From positions 246,888 to 310,887 of the forward strand of contig NZ_FRCA01000001.1 of the NCBI RefSeq assembly GCF_900142755.1: DNA of 64,000 nucleotides. The letters run 5' to 3'. The DNA comes from Halomonas cupida. GTDB taxonomy: Bacteria > Pseudomonadota > Gammaproteobacteria > Pseudomonadales > Halomonadaceae. The notes beneath the pieces are model-generated. The model saw only the letters and a list, made by a program, of their open reading frames with translations, was not told the origin of the DNA and did no database searches. The translations under genes and the position numbers were made by a program. Positions 19,377 through 28,311 of the stretch are shown piece by piece (position 1 is the first letter of the stretch; the number at the start of each line of letters is the position of its first letter).

Positions 19377-20006
19377 ATGCCTTTCGTCTATGAAACGAAC
19401 GGGCCGGATATCTACCGTGAGTCCTTTTCCATCATTCGTCGCGAGGCCGAACTAGCTCGCTTCTCGGTGGACGAGGAGCCGGTTGCGGTACGCATGATCC
19501 ATGCAGCAGGGCTGGTGGAGCTGGCTCGGTATATTCACTTCCGTGGTGATGTCGTCGAATGCGCGCGCCATGCGCTGCAACAGGGCGCACCGATTCTATG
19601 TGACGCGCGCATGGTGGCCGAGGGAATCACACGCGGCCGCCTGCCGGCAGACAACCCGATCATCTGTACGCTGCATGATCAGCGGGTACCGGAACTGGCC
19701 CGAGAGATGGCCAATACCCGCTCGGCGGCGGCCCTCGAGTTGTGGCGACCTCACCTGGATGGTGCCGTGGTGGCGATCGGTAACGCGCCTACGGCGCTGT
19801 TCCATCTGCTGAACATGCTGGAACAGCCGGATTGCCCGCGCCCTGCGGCGATCATAGGTTGCCCGGTGGGCTTTGTCGGTGCCGCCGAGTCCAAACAGGC
19901 ACTCTGGGAAAGTGGGCCGGTGCCAAGCTGCATTGTGCAGGGGCGTCTCGGCGGTAGTGCGGTGACGGTGGCTGCCGTCAATGCCATGGCGGACCGCAGC
20001 GAATGA
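19377..20006 (+). CDS. cobH: Precorrin-8X methylmutase
   Basis: The 209-residue protein matches CobH/CbiC in length and motifs. It has GPDIYRESFSIIRREAELARF at the start and VAVRMIHAAGLVELAR, which carries the catalytic histidine that moves the methyl group from C11 to C12. GAPILCDARMVAEGI and the C-terminal IIGCPVGFVGAAESKQAL are also typical. It converts precorrin-8X to hydrogenobyrinic acid. AGGAG lies shortly before the ATG, which is two bases after the cobG stop. The end overlaps cobI by four bases. Confidence 0.95.
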   Translation: MPFVYETNGPDIYRESFSIIRREAELARFSVDEEPVAVRMIHAAGLVELARYIHFRGDVVECARHALQQGAPILCDARMVAEGITRGRLPADNPIICTLHDQRVPELAREMANTRSAAALELWRPHLDGAVVAIGNAPTALFHLLNMLEQPDCPRPAAIIGCPVGFVGAAESKQALWESGPVPSCIVQGRLGGSAVTVAAVNAMADRSE

Positions 20007-20728
20007 CCAGAGGAACCATTTACGGCGTCGGGCTGGGGCCGGGCTGCCAGGATCTGATGAGTGTGCGGGCGGACCGATTGATCCGCCAGGCCTCGCACGT
20101 TGCCTATTTCCGTAAGCGCGGTCGCACAGGTCATGCACGGAGCATTGTCGAAGGGTTGCTGTCGGACACTGTCATCGAGTTGCCGATGGAGTATCCGCTG
20201 ACCACCGAGATTCCCGTCGAGGATCCGCGCTACAACGAATGCCTGGCGAAATTCTATGGCGAATGCGTGGCCCAGCTCAGTGAGATAGCCGGGGCCGGTC
20301 GGGATCCGGTGGTGCTGTGTGAAGGCGATCCCTTCTTCTATGGTTCCTTCATGCATCTGTACCGTCGTTTGTGGGGGCGGGTACCGGTATCCGTGGTACC
20401 CGGTATCACCGGTATGTCCGCCGCCTGGACTGCCACCGGCCAGCCCATGACCTGGGGCGATGATGTCATGACGGTATTGATGGGCACACTACCGGAGGAA
20501 ACCCTGGCGAAGCGTATTGCCGAGACCGATGCACTGGTGGTGATGAAGATCGGTCGCCATCTCGACAAGCTGCGCCGGGCTCTGGCTCGGGCCGGGCGTG
20601 AGGACGAGGCCTGGCTGATCGAATATGCCGCCATGCCAGAGGAGAGGGTGATGCCGTTCCGCGAGGCGGGGGACAGTGCGCCTTATTTCTCGATCCTGCT
20701 GATCCATGGCAACGGGAGGCGTCCATGA
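20003..20728 (+). CDS. cobI: Precorrin-2 C20-methyltransferase
   Basis: The 241-residue SAM-dependent enzyme has the tetrapyrrole methylase fold. GVGLGPGCQDLMSVRADRLI forms the first conserved loop, GDPFFYGSFMHLYRRL the GDP motif, and VPGITGMSAAWTATGQPM the third block. It adds a methyl group at C20 of precorrin-2, the first committed step of the corrin branch. It overlaps both cobH and cobJ by ATGA junctions, so the three are translationally coupled. Confidence 0.94.
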   Translation: MTRGTIYGVGLGPGCQDLMSVRADRLIRQASHVAYFRKRGRTGHARSIVEGLLSDTVIELPMEYPLTTEIPVEDPRYNECLAKFYGECVAQLSEIAGAGRDPVVLCEGDPFFYGSFMHLYRRLWGRVPVSVVPGITGMSAAWTATGQPMTWGDDVMTVLMGTLPEETLAKRIAETDALVVMKIGRHLDKLRRALARAGREDEAWLIEYAAMPEERVMPFREAGDSAPYFSILLIHGNGRRP

Positions 20729-21486
20729 GCGGCTGGCTGGCCATCGTCGGGCTTGGCCCCGGTGCTGAAGCCATGGTGACGCCGGAGGTCTCCACGACCC
20801 TGGCCGAGGCCACCGATGTGGTCGGTTATCAGCCCTATGTCCAACGCGTAGCGCCGAGACCCGGCCTGGTACATCACGGTTCGGATAACCGTGAGGAACT
20901 GCAGCGAGCGCAGGCAGCGTTGCGTCTGGCCGCCGCAGGGCGCCGTGTTGCCGTCGTATCGTCGGGCGATCCGGGGGTGTTTGCGATGGCGTCGGCGATC
21001 TTCGAGGCGGTGGAGGCCGGAGACCCGGCCTGGCGCAGCCTGGATATCCGAGTACTGCCGGGCATTTCAGCGATGCTGGCCGCCAGCGCTCGCGTGGGAG
21101 CGCCGTTGGGGCATGACTTCTGCTGCATCAATCTGTCGGACAACCTCAAGCCCTGGCCGCTGATCGAGCGGCGCCTGCGGCTGGCCGCCGAGGCCGACTT
21201 CGCCATGGCCTTCTACAACCCGCGCTCCAGAGCACGTCCGGAAGGCTTTGCTCGGGTTCTGGAGGTGCTGCGCGAGGCCTGCGGTAGTCAGCGTCTGATC
21301 GTATTGGCTCGGGCCGTGTCGACACCGCAGGAAGCCGTTCACGTCACCTGCCTGGGCGAGGCAAGGCCGGAGATGGCCGACATGCGTACTCTGGTGATAG
21401 TGGGTTCGAGCCGTACTCGACGAATCGAGCGGGATGATGCCACGCCGCTGGTTTACACACCGAGGTCGGTGCCGTGGTCGTCATGA
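20725..21486 (+). CDS. cobJ: Precorrin-3B C17-methyltransferase
   Basis: The 253-residue tetrapyrrole methylase begins WLAIVGLGPGAEAMVTPEVS. It has the CobJ-specific DVVGYQPYVQRV segment, then VAVVSSGDPGVFAMASAIFE and RVLPGISAMLAASARVGAPLG. DFAMAFYNPRSRARPEGFA is characteristic of the C17 methylase. The enzyme methylates C17 and promotes ring contraction. The 3' end overlaps the 3' end of the oppositely oriented cobK by 34 bases, so the two messages are complementary there. Confidence 0.94.
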   Translation: MSGWLAIVGLGPGAEAMVTPEVSTTLAEATDVVGYQPYVQRVAPRPGLVHHGSDNREELQRAQAALRLAAAGRRVAVVSSGDPGVFAMASAIFEAVEAGDPAWRSLDIRVLPGISAMLAASARVGAPLGHDFCCINLSDNLKPWPLIERRLRLAAEADFAMAFYNPRSRARPEGFARVLEVLREACGSQRLIVLARAVSTPQEAVHVTCLGEARPEMADMRTLVIVGSSRTRRIERDDATPLVYTPRSVPWSS

Positions 21487-22238
21487 AGGCTGTCATGAGC
21501 GTCGTTACCATGAGCAAGCCACGACAACACCGCATCGACAGAATGAACCTCCCGGCGCTGCGGCAGTTCGGGACGCTCGATCATCAGCACCGGCAACCCC
21601 ATCTGGCGAGCTGCTGCCAGCTTGGACATGGCGCCCTCACCACCGGCGTTCTTGCAGACCAGATGCTGGATGCCGTGCTCACGCAACAGGTCGAGATCTC
21701 CCTCCAGGCTGAAGGGGCCGCGGTCGACGGTGATGGTGTGATGGGGCAGCGGGGGAGACGTTTCGGGAGTGTCGACCAGACGCAGCAGGTAGTGGTGCTG
21801 GGGTTGAGCCGTGAAGGCGGTGAGATGCATGCGGCCGATCGCCAGCAGTATTCGCTCGGGCGGACCGGTAAGGGCATCGACGGCGGCTTCAACGCTGGCG
21901 ACTCGTTGCCAGCGGTCGCCCGTCACAGGCTGCCAGGCGGGACGAGTCAGGGCGATGAGTTCGATATCGCTGTCTGCTGCGGCCTGTACGGCATGGCGGC
22001 TCATCTGTGCGGCGAAGGGGTGGGTGGCATCCACCAGATGGGTGATGCCGTTCTCCGCCAACCAGGACTTCAGCCCCTCGATGCCGCCGAAGCCACCAAC
22101 GCGGGTGGGCAGTGGCTGGGCCTTTGGTGTAGTGACACGCCCGGCATAGCTGAACACGGCGGGAATCGAGCGACTGGCGAAAGCCTTGGCCAGGGCGCTG
22201 GCTTCGCTGGTACCTCCCAGAATCAGGACGTTGTTCAT
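21453..22238 (-). CDS. cobK: Precorrin-6A reductase
   Basis: The 261-residue protein starts MNNVLILGGTSEASALAKAF, an NADPH-binding glycine motif. LVDATHPFAAQMSRHAV, ERILLAIGRMHLTAF and the C-terminal LVCKNAGGEGAMSKLAAARQMG are typical CobK/CbiJ segments. It reduces precorrin-6A to dihydro-precorrin-6B with NADPH. It is the only corrin gene here on the minus strand. Its ATG (22236-22238) overlaps the ATG of cobL (22237-22239) in the four-base palindrome CATG, so its promoter must lie inside cobL. It therefore escapes the B12 riboswitch that leads the plus-strand operon, unless it has separate control. Confidence 0.92.
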   Translation of the reverse strand: MNNVLILGGTSEASALAKAFASRSIPAVFSYAGRVTTPKAQPLPTRVGGFGGIEGLKSWLAENGITHLVDATHPFAAQMSRHAVQAAADSDIELIALTRPAWQPVTGDRWQRVASVEAAVDALTGPPERILLAIGRMHLTAFTAQPQHHYLLRLVDTPETSPPLPHHTITVDRGPFSLEGDLDLLREHGIQHLVCKNAGGEGAMSKLAAARQMGLPVLMIERPELPQRREVHSVDAVLSWLAHGNDAHDSLHDDHGTDLGV

Positions 22239-23490
22239 GGCTGATTTCAAGCGTGCTTCCTTAAATGCCGGTCCCTTCGACACGGCTTCGTGCGACAAGC
22301 GCCCTTGGTTGACGATACTGGGCTGGACGGAGGGTGGCACAACGGCACTGACAACGGCAAGCCGAACGGCCCTCGACACTGCCGAGCTGGTGTTCGGTGC
22401 GCGTCGCCATCTGCGACTGTTGCCGCGGCTGGAGGCCGAGGTGCGAGAGTGGCCGGTGCCCTTTGCCGATGGCATTCCTCAATTGCTGGCCGAGCGTGGC
22501 AGGCGAGTGGTCATGCTGGTCTCGGGCGATCCCTTCTGGTTCGGCGCCGGGACCAGTCTGACCCGCCACCTGTCGTCTGGTGAGTGGCAGGCACTGCCGT
22601 CGCCGTCCTCTTTCAGTCTCGCCGCCTCTCGGCTGGGATGGCCGCTGGAGAGCTGTGTCTGCCTGGGACTGCATGCTCGACCGCTGACACGTATTCGCCC
22701 GCATCTACACCAGGGCCGGCGCCTACTGGTGCTGTTGCGGGATGGTGATGCAGCGATCGAGTTGGCGGCGCTGCTGGAGCAGTTCGGCTTCGGCAAGTCT
22801 CACCTGCATCTCCTCGAGTCCCTGGGGGGAGACAACGAACGCCTGCGCACTGTGCTGGCGGGGGACGAACTGCCGGACGATATCCAGCATCCGGTCGCGG
22901 TAGCGGTGGAAGTCGCCGGTGCCGGCCCCGCGCTCCCTCCGATATCAGGATTGGCGGATGAATGGTTTGAACACGACGGTCAGATCACCCGACAGAGTGT
23001 GCGTGCCGTGACCATGGCCGCGCTGGCGCCGATCCCGGGCGAACGACTCTGGGATATCGGCGCCGGATCCGGCTCGGTGGCCATCGAGTGGCTGCTGGCC
23101 CACCCCGATAATCGGGCGCTGGCCTTTGAGCGTCATGCTGAGCGCGCCACTCGTGCCCGTCGCAATGCCTGTCAGTTGGGTGTTGACTGGCTCGAGGTGT
23201 TGGAAGGCCCTGTGCCCGATGTCCTCGCTGACCAGCCGCCACCTGATGCGGTATTCATCGGCGGTGGGCTGTCGGCTGCTTTGCTGGAAACATTATGGCG
23301 GCAGTTGCCGGAAGGCGTTCGTCTGGTGGCCAATGCTGTCACCCTGGAGTCGGAGGCCTTGCTCGGCGAGTGGCAGCAGCGGGTGGGCGGTGAGCTGGTG
23401 CGTCTGGAGCTGGCCACAGTTTCTCCCATCGGCACTCGCCGAGGGTGGAAGTCGGCATGGCCCATCGTGCAGTGGAGGGTTCTGCGATGA
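22237..23490 (+). CDS. cobL: Precorrin-6Y C5,15-methyltransferase (decarboxylating)
   Basis: The 417-residue protein fuses two methyltransferases. The N-terminal CbiE-like half begins RPWLTILGWTEGGTTALTTA and has VVMLVSGDPFWFGAGTSL. The C-terminal CbiT-like half has the SAM-binding motif RLWDIGAGSGSVAIEWLLA followed by PDAVFIGGGLSAALLETLW. Together they methylate C5 and C15 and decarboxylate the acetate side chain at C12. The ATG at 22237 is the only standard start in the region that keeps the methylase intact, yet it overlaps the cobK start on the other strand. The first 27 residues (MADFKRASLNAGPF...) look like non-conserved extension. It overlaps cobE by an ATGA junction. Confidence 0.92.
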   Translation: MADFKRASLNAGPFDTASCDKRPWLTILGWTEGGTTALTTASRTALDTAELVFGARRHLRLLPRLEAEVREWPVPFADGIPQLLAERGRRVVMLVSGDPFWFGAGTSLTRHLSSGEWQALPSPSSFSLAASRLGWPLESCVCLGLHARPLTRIRPHLHQGRRLLVLLRDGDAAIELAALLEQFGFGKSHLHLLESLGGDNERLRTVLAGDELPDDIQHPVAVAVEVAGAGPALPPISGLADEWFEHDGQITRQSVRAVTMAALAPIPGERLWDIGAGSGSVAIEWLLAHPDNRALAFERHAERATRARRNACQLGVDWLEVLEGPVPDVLADQPPPDAVFIGGGLSAALLETLWRQLPEGVRLVANAVTLESEALLGEWQQRVGGELVRLELATVSPIGTRRGWKSAWPIVQWRVLR

Positions 23491-23852
23491 AGGTGGCGGG
23501 ATTCGGCTTTCGTCGCTCGGTATCGCTGAGTGCTCTCGAGGAGCTGCTGGATCGTCTGCGGGAATGCCATGGTCCCATCGACCGACTGGCGGCCAGTGAG
23601 GCGATGTGGCCGAGGGTCGCGGAATTGGGAAAGGCGCATGGCCTGGTGGTGCTCAGAGTGCCGGAGGCGTCCCTGCCGACAGCTGTCACCATCACGCATT
23701 CCAGCCATAGTCTGAAGGCCAGGGGGACGGGCAGTGTTGCCGAAGCGGTGGCATTGATCGCCGCCGGGTCTGATGCACAGTTGCTGGGTCCCCGGCTGGT
23801 GTCCGGGGATCGTCAGGCCACCGCTGCGGTGGCGGAAAGGAGTTTTTCATGA
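23487..23852 (+). CDS. cobE: CobE/CbiG C-terminal domain protein
   Basis: This 121-residue protein starts [20 protein letters not shown] and contains [24 protein letters not shown]; the end of that stretch is the family pattern [15 protein letters not shown] seen in CobE and in the C-terminal part of CbiG. It is small, as expected for CobE. The biochemical role in the aerobic pathway is not firmly settled; in the CbiG family it relates to opening of the delta-lactone and release of the two-carbon fragment. The gene overlaps cobL and cobM at both ends by ATGA. Confidence 0.85.
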   Translation: MKVAGFGFRRSVSLSALEELLDRLRECHGPIDRLAASEAMWPRVAELGKAHGLVVLRVPEASLPTAVTITHSSHSLKARGTGSVAEAVALIAAGSDAQLLGPRLVSGDRQATAAVAERSFS

Positions 23853-24676
23853 CGGTACATTTCATCGGCGCTGGACCCGGTGCCCCCGACCTGCTCACGC
23901 TGCGCGGGCGCGACCTTATCGCCCGTTGTCCGGTGTGTCTGTATGCGGGCTCACTGGTGCCCGAGCAGATACTCGAACACTGCCCGCCAGCGGCAAAGGT
24001 CATCAATACCGCACCGCTGTCGCTGGACGAGATCATTGAACACATCGCTGCCGCTCATGCGGCGGGGCAGGATGTGGCGAGGCTGCACTCCGGGGACCTG
24101 TCGCTATGGTCCGCCATGGGCGAGCAGTTGCGCCGCCTGCGCGACCAGGACATCCCCTATGCCATCACGCCGGGGGTGCCGTCCTTTGCCGCTGCGGCGG
24201 CCACCCTTGGTCAGGAGCTGACCCTGCCGGGAGTGGCCCAGTCGGTGGTCCTGACGCGTACATCAGGGCGAGCCAGCGCCATGCCGGACAACGAGACCCT
24301 GGCCAACTTCGCGCGCAGTGGCGCCACCCTGGCACTGCATCTTTCCATTCATGCGCTGGGCCGGGTAGTGGAGGAATTGGTGCCGTTCTATGGCGCCGAT
24401 TGTCCGGTGGCCATTGTCTGGCGCGCGAGCTGGCCCGATGAAAGGGTAATCCGCGCCCGACTGTCGACGGTAGAGGCGGCACTGGAGCCCGCGATGAATC
24501 GCACCGCGCTGATTCTGGTCGGCCCGGTACTGGCGGCGGAGGACTTCGACGAAAGCTGTCTGTATGCGCTGGGTTACGATCGCCGTTTTCGTCCTCAGTC
24601 GGCGGCCTCTCCCTTTGCGGATACGGCTCCCGAGATGTTGCAGGACGACTCGGCAGAGCCGGGGAAAGGCCAATGA
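23849..24676 (+). CDS. cobM: Precorrin-4 C11-methyltransferase
   Basis: The 275-residue tetrapyrrole methylase opens [22 protein letters not shown] and continues [20 protein letters not shown], both typical of CobM/Cbi[19 protein letters not shown] and [21 protein letters not shown] complete the SAM site, and the stretch [19 protein letters not shown] is diagnostic. It adds the methyl group at C11 to give precorrin-5. The C-terminus has a short acidic extension ([15 protein letters not shown] type). It is coupled to cobE and cobF by ATGA overlaps. Confidence 0.94.
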   Translation: MTVHFIGAGPGAPDLLTLRGRDLIARCPVCLYAGSLVPEQILEHCPPAAKVINTAPLSLDEIIEHIAAAHAAGQDVARLHSGDLSLWSAMGEQLRRLRDQDIPYAITPGVPSFAAAAATLGQELTLPGVAQSVVLTRTSGRASAMPDNETLANFARSGATLALHLSIHALGRVVEELVPFYGADCPVAIVWRASWPDERVIRARLSTVEAALEPAMNRTALILVGPVLAAEDFDESCLYALGYDRRFRPQSAASPFADTAPEMLQDDSAEPGKGQ

Positions 24677-25470
24677 TTCAGCTTTCTCTGATCGGCATCG
24701 GTACTGGTAACCCCGATCATGTCACCCTGGCGGGAGTAAAGGCGCTCCAGGCCGCAGATCTGATCCTGTTGCCACGCAAGGGTGAGGGCAAGTCGGATCT
24801 GGTGGATCTGCGTCGCCTGTTGTGCCGCGAGCTATTGGGTCGAGAAGCGTCGGGTCGAGAATCGCTGAATGATATGCAGCGCCCGCGGGTGGTGGAGTTC
24901 GACCTGCCGGAACGCGACAACAACACCGATTATCTGGCTGCGGTGGATGACTGGCACGCGGCGATTGCCGATGTCTGGGGTGAGCTGATGGGCACTTGGC
25001 TGCCACGGGGAGGTCGAGTCGCTATGCTTATCTGGGGCGACCCCTCGCTGTACGACAGCAGTCTGCGTATTGCCGGTCGCCTCGGCGAAGGCGGACGGCA
25101 ACGGCAGGTCGAGGTCAAGGTGGTGCCCGGGATCACCAGCCTGCAGGTGCTGACCGCAGAGCATCGAATTCCCCTCAATGCCCTCGCCGAACCGGTCCAG
25201 ATCACCACCGGACGCCGACTACGCGAGCGAGGCTGGCCGACAGACGCCGCCAGTGTAGCGGTGATGCTCGACAGGGGGGGAGCCTTCGAGACATTACCCA
25301 GCGAAGGCATTCATATCTGGTGGGGCGCTTACCTGGGCATGGACAAGCAATGCCTGATTCAGGGGCCGCTGAGCGAGGTCGGTGCAGCGATCCTGCAACA
25401 ACGCGCCGCACTGCGTGAGCAGCATGGCTGGATCATGGATACCTATCTGCTGGCGAGGCGCTCGTACTGA
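24673..25470 (+). CDS. cobF: Precorrin-6A synthase (deacetylating)
   Basis: The 265-residue protein is a tetrapyrrole methylase of the CobF type. It starts [20 protein letters not shown] and has [21 protein letters not shown], where CobF differs from the other methylases. [19 protein letters not shown] and [20 protein letters not shown] follow, then the C-terminal [19 protein letters not shown]. It methylates C1 of precorrin-5 and releases the acetyl unit as acetate. CobF is specific to the aerobic route, though some aerobic producers lack it. It is the last gene of the run; no clear terminator follows. Confidence 0.92.
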   Translation: MIQLSLIGIGTGNPDHVTLAGVKALQAADLILLPRKGEGKSDLVDLRRLLCRELLGREASGRESLNDMQRPRVVEFDLPERDNNTDYLAAVDDWHAAIADVWGELMGTWLPRGGRVAMLIWGDPSLYDSSLRIAGRLGEGGRQRQVEVKVVPGITSLQVLTAEHRIPLNALAEPVQITTGRRLRERGWPTDAASVAVMLDRGGAFETLPSEGIHIWWGAYLGMDKQCLIQGPLSEVGAAILQQRAALREQHGWIMDTYLLARRSY

Positions 25471-25663
25471 CTCACCAGGAGCTGTCTTCTATAGGGCGCG
25501 GTCTGCTATCGCGGCATTGAGGTCTTGGGAAATGACATTCTGTATATCTGGGCTTGGATAGAAATTTTTACCTTATTGATGGCATTCAAGGCACCGCTTT
25601 GGAATCTCCTTCCTGGAGGCCAGCGTTAGACTGAACCAGTACACAACTCATGCGGAGTTCCCC

Positions 25664-26713
25664 ATGCGCGACTGGGTTCGTCAAGCCATCCATCGTATCG
25701 ATAGTGACCGTCGCCGTTCGGCGGATACTCACTTGTACAAGCTTGATATTGCGTCCCTCGAGCAGATGGGGATCGACATCTATCTCAAGGATGAGAGCTC
25801 GCACCCCACAGGCAGCCTCAAGCACCGCCTGGCACGTTCGCTGTTTCTGCATGCCATCTGCAGTGGCCGGGTGAGGGAGGGCACGCCCGTCATTGAGGCG
25901 TCGTCCGGCAGTACCGCCGTGTCCGAGGCCTACTTCGCACGCCTGCTGGGGTTGCCGTTTCATGCGGTGATGCCGGCCTCGACGGCGCGCAGCAAGATTG
26001 CCCAGATAGAATATCTGGGTGGCCGGTGCTGGTTTGTCGAGCGTGGCTGCGAGATGTACGCCCGGGCCGAACGTCTGGCCGAGGAACTGGACGGCCACTA
26101 CATGGACCAGTTCACTTTCGCCGAATGTGCTACCGACTGGCGCGGTAACAACAATATCGCCGAGAGCATCTTTCAACAGATGGCCATGGAGCGGCACAGT
26201 GTTCCACATACCATCGTTATGGGCGCCGGTACCGGCGGCACCTCGGCCACCATTGGCCGCTATATTCGCTATGCCGGACATGCTACCCAACTGCTGGTGG
26301 TCGACCCGGAAAACTCGGTCTTCCATGACAGCTTCCAGAAACGCGACCGCAGCCTGACCATCGAAACCGGCAGTCGCATCGAGGGTATCGGCCGGCCCAG
26401 GGTCGAGGCGTCCTTTGTTCCGGATGTCATCGACGAGATGATGGAGGTGCCGGATGCCGCCTCGATTGCCGCCATTCATTGGCTGGAACAACGCCTGGGG
26501 CGCAAGGCTGGCGGCTCCACCGGAACCAATCTGTGGGGTGTGCTGACGGTAGCCGAGCGCATGCGTGACAGTGGCCAGCAGGGTTCCATCGTGACCCTGA
26601 TGTGCGATGGCGGTGAGCGCTATCTCGACAGTTACTACGATGAGGCCTGGCTAGCTGCCAACCTGGGGCCGCTTACCCCCTGGAACGAGTGGCTGGCGCG
26701 CTTCGACCAATAG
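25664..26713 (+). CDS. PLP-dependent cysteine desulfhydrase-like protein (Cds1 type)
   Basis: The 349-residue protein belongs to the cysteine synthase/PLP fold type II family. [15 protein letters not shown] carries the PLP lysine, [19 protein letters not shown] is the phosphate or substrate loop, and [17 protein letters not shown] is the glycine-rich PLP phosphate cup. The sequence pattern and length match the Cds1-like group, whose studied members break down cysteine to H2S, pyruvate and ammonia, rather than CysK or CysM. There is no serine acetyltransferase nearby. It converges with an Lrp-type gene 30 bases away, which may regulate it as DecR-like regulators do for cysteine breakdown. That link is inference. 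Confidence 0.8.
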   Translation: MRDWVRQAIHRIDSDRRRSADTHLYKLDIASLEQMGIDIYLKDESSHPTGSLKHRLARSLFLHAICSGRVREGTPVIEASSGSTAVSEAYFARLLGLPFHAVMPASTARSKIAQIEYLGGRCWFVERGCEMYARAERLAEELDGHYMDQFTFAECATDWRGNNNIAESIFQQMAMERHSVPHTIVMGAGTGGTSATIGRYIRYAGHATQLLVVDPENSVFHDSFQKRDRSLTIETGSRIEGIGRPRVEASFVPDVIDEMMEVPDAASIAAIHWLEQRLGRKAGGSTGTNLWGVLTVAERMRDSGQQGSIVTLMCDGGERYLDSYYDEAWLAANLGPLTPWNEWLARFDQ

Positions 26714-26742
26714 TCGGTATCAGCTTCGAACAATAATCGGAA

Positions 26743-27210
26743 TCAATAGCCTACAGGTAGCGCGGTGGTGTTCTTGATCTGCTCCATGGCAAAGTTGGAG
26801 CTGATGTCGCTGAGACCGTCAACACTGGCGATCAGGCGCTTGTAGAAGGCATCGTAGGCAGCGATGTCCCGCACCACGACGCGCAACATATAGTCCCACT
26901 CGCCGGACATGCGATAGAACTCCACGACCTCTTCGAACCCCATCACCTTGCGGGCAAAGTCCTCGAGCCAGGCATTGTTGTGGCTGCGGGTCTTGAGCTG
27001 CACGAACACCGACAGGCCCAACCCCAGTTTCTCGGGGTCGAGCAGCGCAACTCGAGCACGGATGTAGCCTTCATCCGCCAGTCGCTTGAGACGCTTCCAG
27101 CAGGGTGTTGTGGAGAGGTTGACGGCCTCGGCCAGCTGCTTGACCGACTGTGAGGCATCCTGCTGCAGCAGACGCAGTAACTGTCGGTCGTAACGGTCCA
27201 GTGACGACAC
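26743..27210 (-). CDS. Lrp/AsnC family transcriptional regulator
   Basis: The 155-residue protein has the standard Lrp layout. The N-terminal winged helix-turn-helix reads [44 protein letters not shown], given here only by its ends (residues about 8-52). The C-terminal part is a RAM/AsnC ligand domain with [16 protein letters not shown] near residue 100. Lrp proteins bind amino acids and form octamers. The convergent neighbour is a cysteine desulfhydrase-like gene, so cysteine is a reasonable ligand guess. The promoter would lie in the 72 bases before the marR stop. Confidence 0.9.
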   Translation of the reverse strand: MSSLDRYDRQLLRLLQQDASQSVKQLAEAVNLSTTPCWKRLKRLADEGYIRARVALLDPEKLGLGLSVFVQLKTRSHNNAWLEDFARKVMGFEEVVEFYRMSGEWDYMLRVVVRDIAAYDAFYKRLIASVDGLSDISSNFAMEQIKNTTALPVGY

Positions 27211-27282
27211 AACTCTTTTCTCCTGGTTCTGTTCTCTCTAATGACTGGAGAATGGAATTCTACATCAGTGTGTCTGTGGCGA

Positions 27283-27762
27283 TCATTTTTCCTCACCATC
27301 CATGACGGCGATCCGCACCAGCCAGCGTCGAATCACTTGCTCGTCATGCTCGGATAACCCGTGAAGCAACTCCTGGTCGATGGTACGTGCGCGGGGGCGG
27401 CACTCTGCCAGTAACGCCTCGCCCTGTCTGGTCAATTCGATCATGCGAATGCGGCGATGCACGGCATGCGGACGGCGGGTGATGGCACCATCTTCTTCCA
27501 GTCTGGCCACCACGACATTGACTGTCTGCGGTGTCAGGGCGCATAGCCGCGCGAGGTCAGCATTCGAAAGCCCCGGGTAGGCACCCACCATGGTCAGCAC
27601 CAGAAACTGCGGCGGTGTCACCCCGATGTCGCTCATCAGGCGCTCCATTCGATGTCGGTTCGCCGCCGATGCCTGCGTCAACAGGTAGCCAAGGTAACCC
27701 TGCTCTCCACGTTTTCCTTCACCTGGCGCGGGAACTGTGGGTCCCGATTCATGGTTGATCAT
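27283..27762 (-). CDS. MarR family transcriptional regulator
   Basis: The 159-residue protein starts MINHESGPTVPAPGEGKRGE; the start at 27762 has AGGA about 11 bases before it, and longer versions would read through the tandem operator candidate. The core LTQASAANRHRMERLMSDIG, the recognition region LSNADLARLCALTPQTVNVV and the wing ITRRPHAVHRRIRMIELT are typical of MarR. It is divergent from an AhpD-like/GNAT/azoreductase operon, an arrangement usual for repressors that respond to phenolic or oxidative compounds. Confidence 0.88.
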   Translation of the reverse strand: MINHESGPTVPAPGEGKRGEQGYLGYLLTQASAANRHRMERLMSDIGVTPPQFLVLTMVGAYPGLSNADLARLCALTPQTVNVVVARLEEDGAITRRPHAVHRRIRMIELTRQGEALLAECRPRARTIDQELLHGLSEHDEQVIRRWLVRIAVMDGEEK

Positions 27763-27763
27763 A

Positions 27764-27801
27764 TTGTCAGTGTCCTGATAAGTTGTCTGTGTCCTGATAT
27801 T
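27764..27801. promoter_or_regulatory. Tandem 19-bp operator candidate between marR and the AhpD-like operon
   Basis: Two adjacent 19-bp copies read TTGTCAGTGTCCTGATAAG (27764-27782) and TTGTCTGTGTCCTGATATT (27783-27801), identical at 16 positions. They sit between the divergent marR and AhpD-like starts, two bases from the marR start codon. The spacing of nearly two helical turns puts both copies on one face of the helix. A MarR repressor binding here could control both directions. Confidence 0.5.
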
Positions 27802-27828
27802 GTATATTTCACTGTACGGAAACTCACC

Positions 27829-28311
27829 ATGTCGACGACATACGCTTCCACTATCCCGCACCTGGAATTATCCGATCTCAACGACAACCTGCCTGGGGTT
27901 CAGGATGCACTCCGGGAAATGGGTAAGGCCGTTACTGACACGGGCTTTGATAAGCAATTGATTGAACTTGTGAAAGTTCGTGTCTCTCAGATCAACGGCT
28001 GTGCCTATTGTGCCCAGCTCCACCTCAATATCGCCCGCCAGTTGGGTGTCTCCCAGGCCAGGCTCGACCTACTGGCGGTCTGGCGTGAAACCAGTCGCCG
28101 TTACTCCAGACGTGAACGCGTCGCCCTTGGCTGGGCTGAGGCGCTGACGGATCTGGCACACCGGTCGATTGCAGCTGACGTCTATACCGATGCCACGGAG
28201 GAGTTTACCGAGACCGAGCTGATGGCGCTGACCGTCGCCATCGCCAACATCAATGCGTGGAACCGCATTTGCGGCCCATTGCACTTCAGCCCTCCGGAGC
28301 CAACATCATGA
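27829..28311 (+). CDS. Carboxymuconolactone decarboxylase/AhpD-like family protein
   Basis: The 160-residue protein has the AhpD signature: LIELVKVRVSQINGCAYCAQLHLNIA, with a Cys-X-X-Cys pair and a histidine three residues on (here cited by its ends near residues 44-70). This pattern gives peroxidase or thiol-reductase activity in AhpD and alkylhydroperoxidase-like proteins. The start at 27829 (MSTTYASTIPHLELSD) follows the AT-rich operator region. It is the first gene of a three-gene operon with a GNAT enzyme and an FMN azoreductase, divergent from marR. A role in oxidative or electrophile stress is likely but not proven. Confidence 0.85.
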   Translation: MSTTYASTIPHLELSDLNDNLPGVQDALREMGKAVTDTGFDKQLIELVKVRVSQINGCAYCAQLHLNIARQLGVSQARLDLLAVWRETSRRYSRRERVALGWAEALTDLAHRSIAADVYTDATEEFTETELMALTVAIANINAWNRICGPLHFSPPEPTS

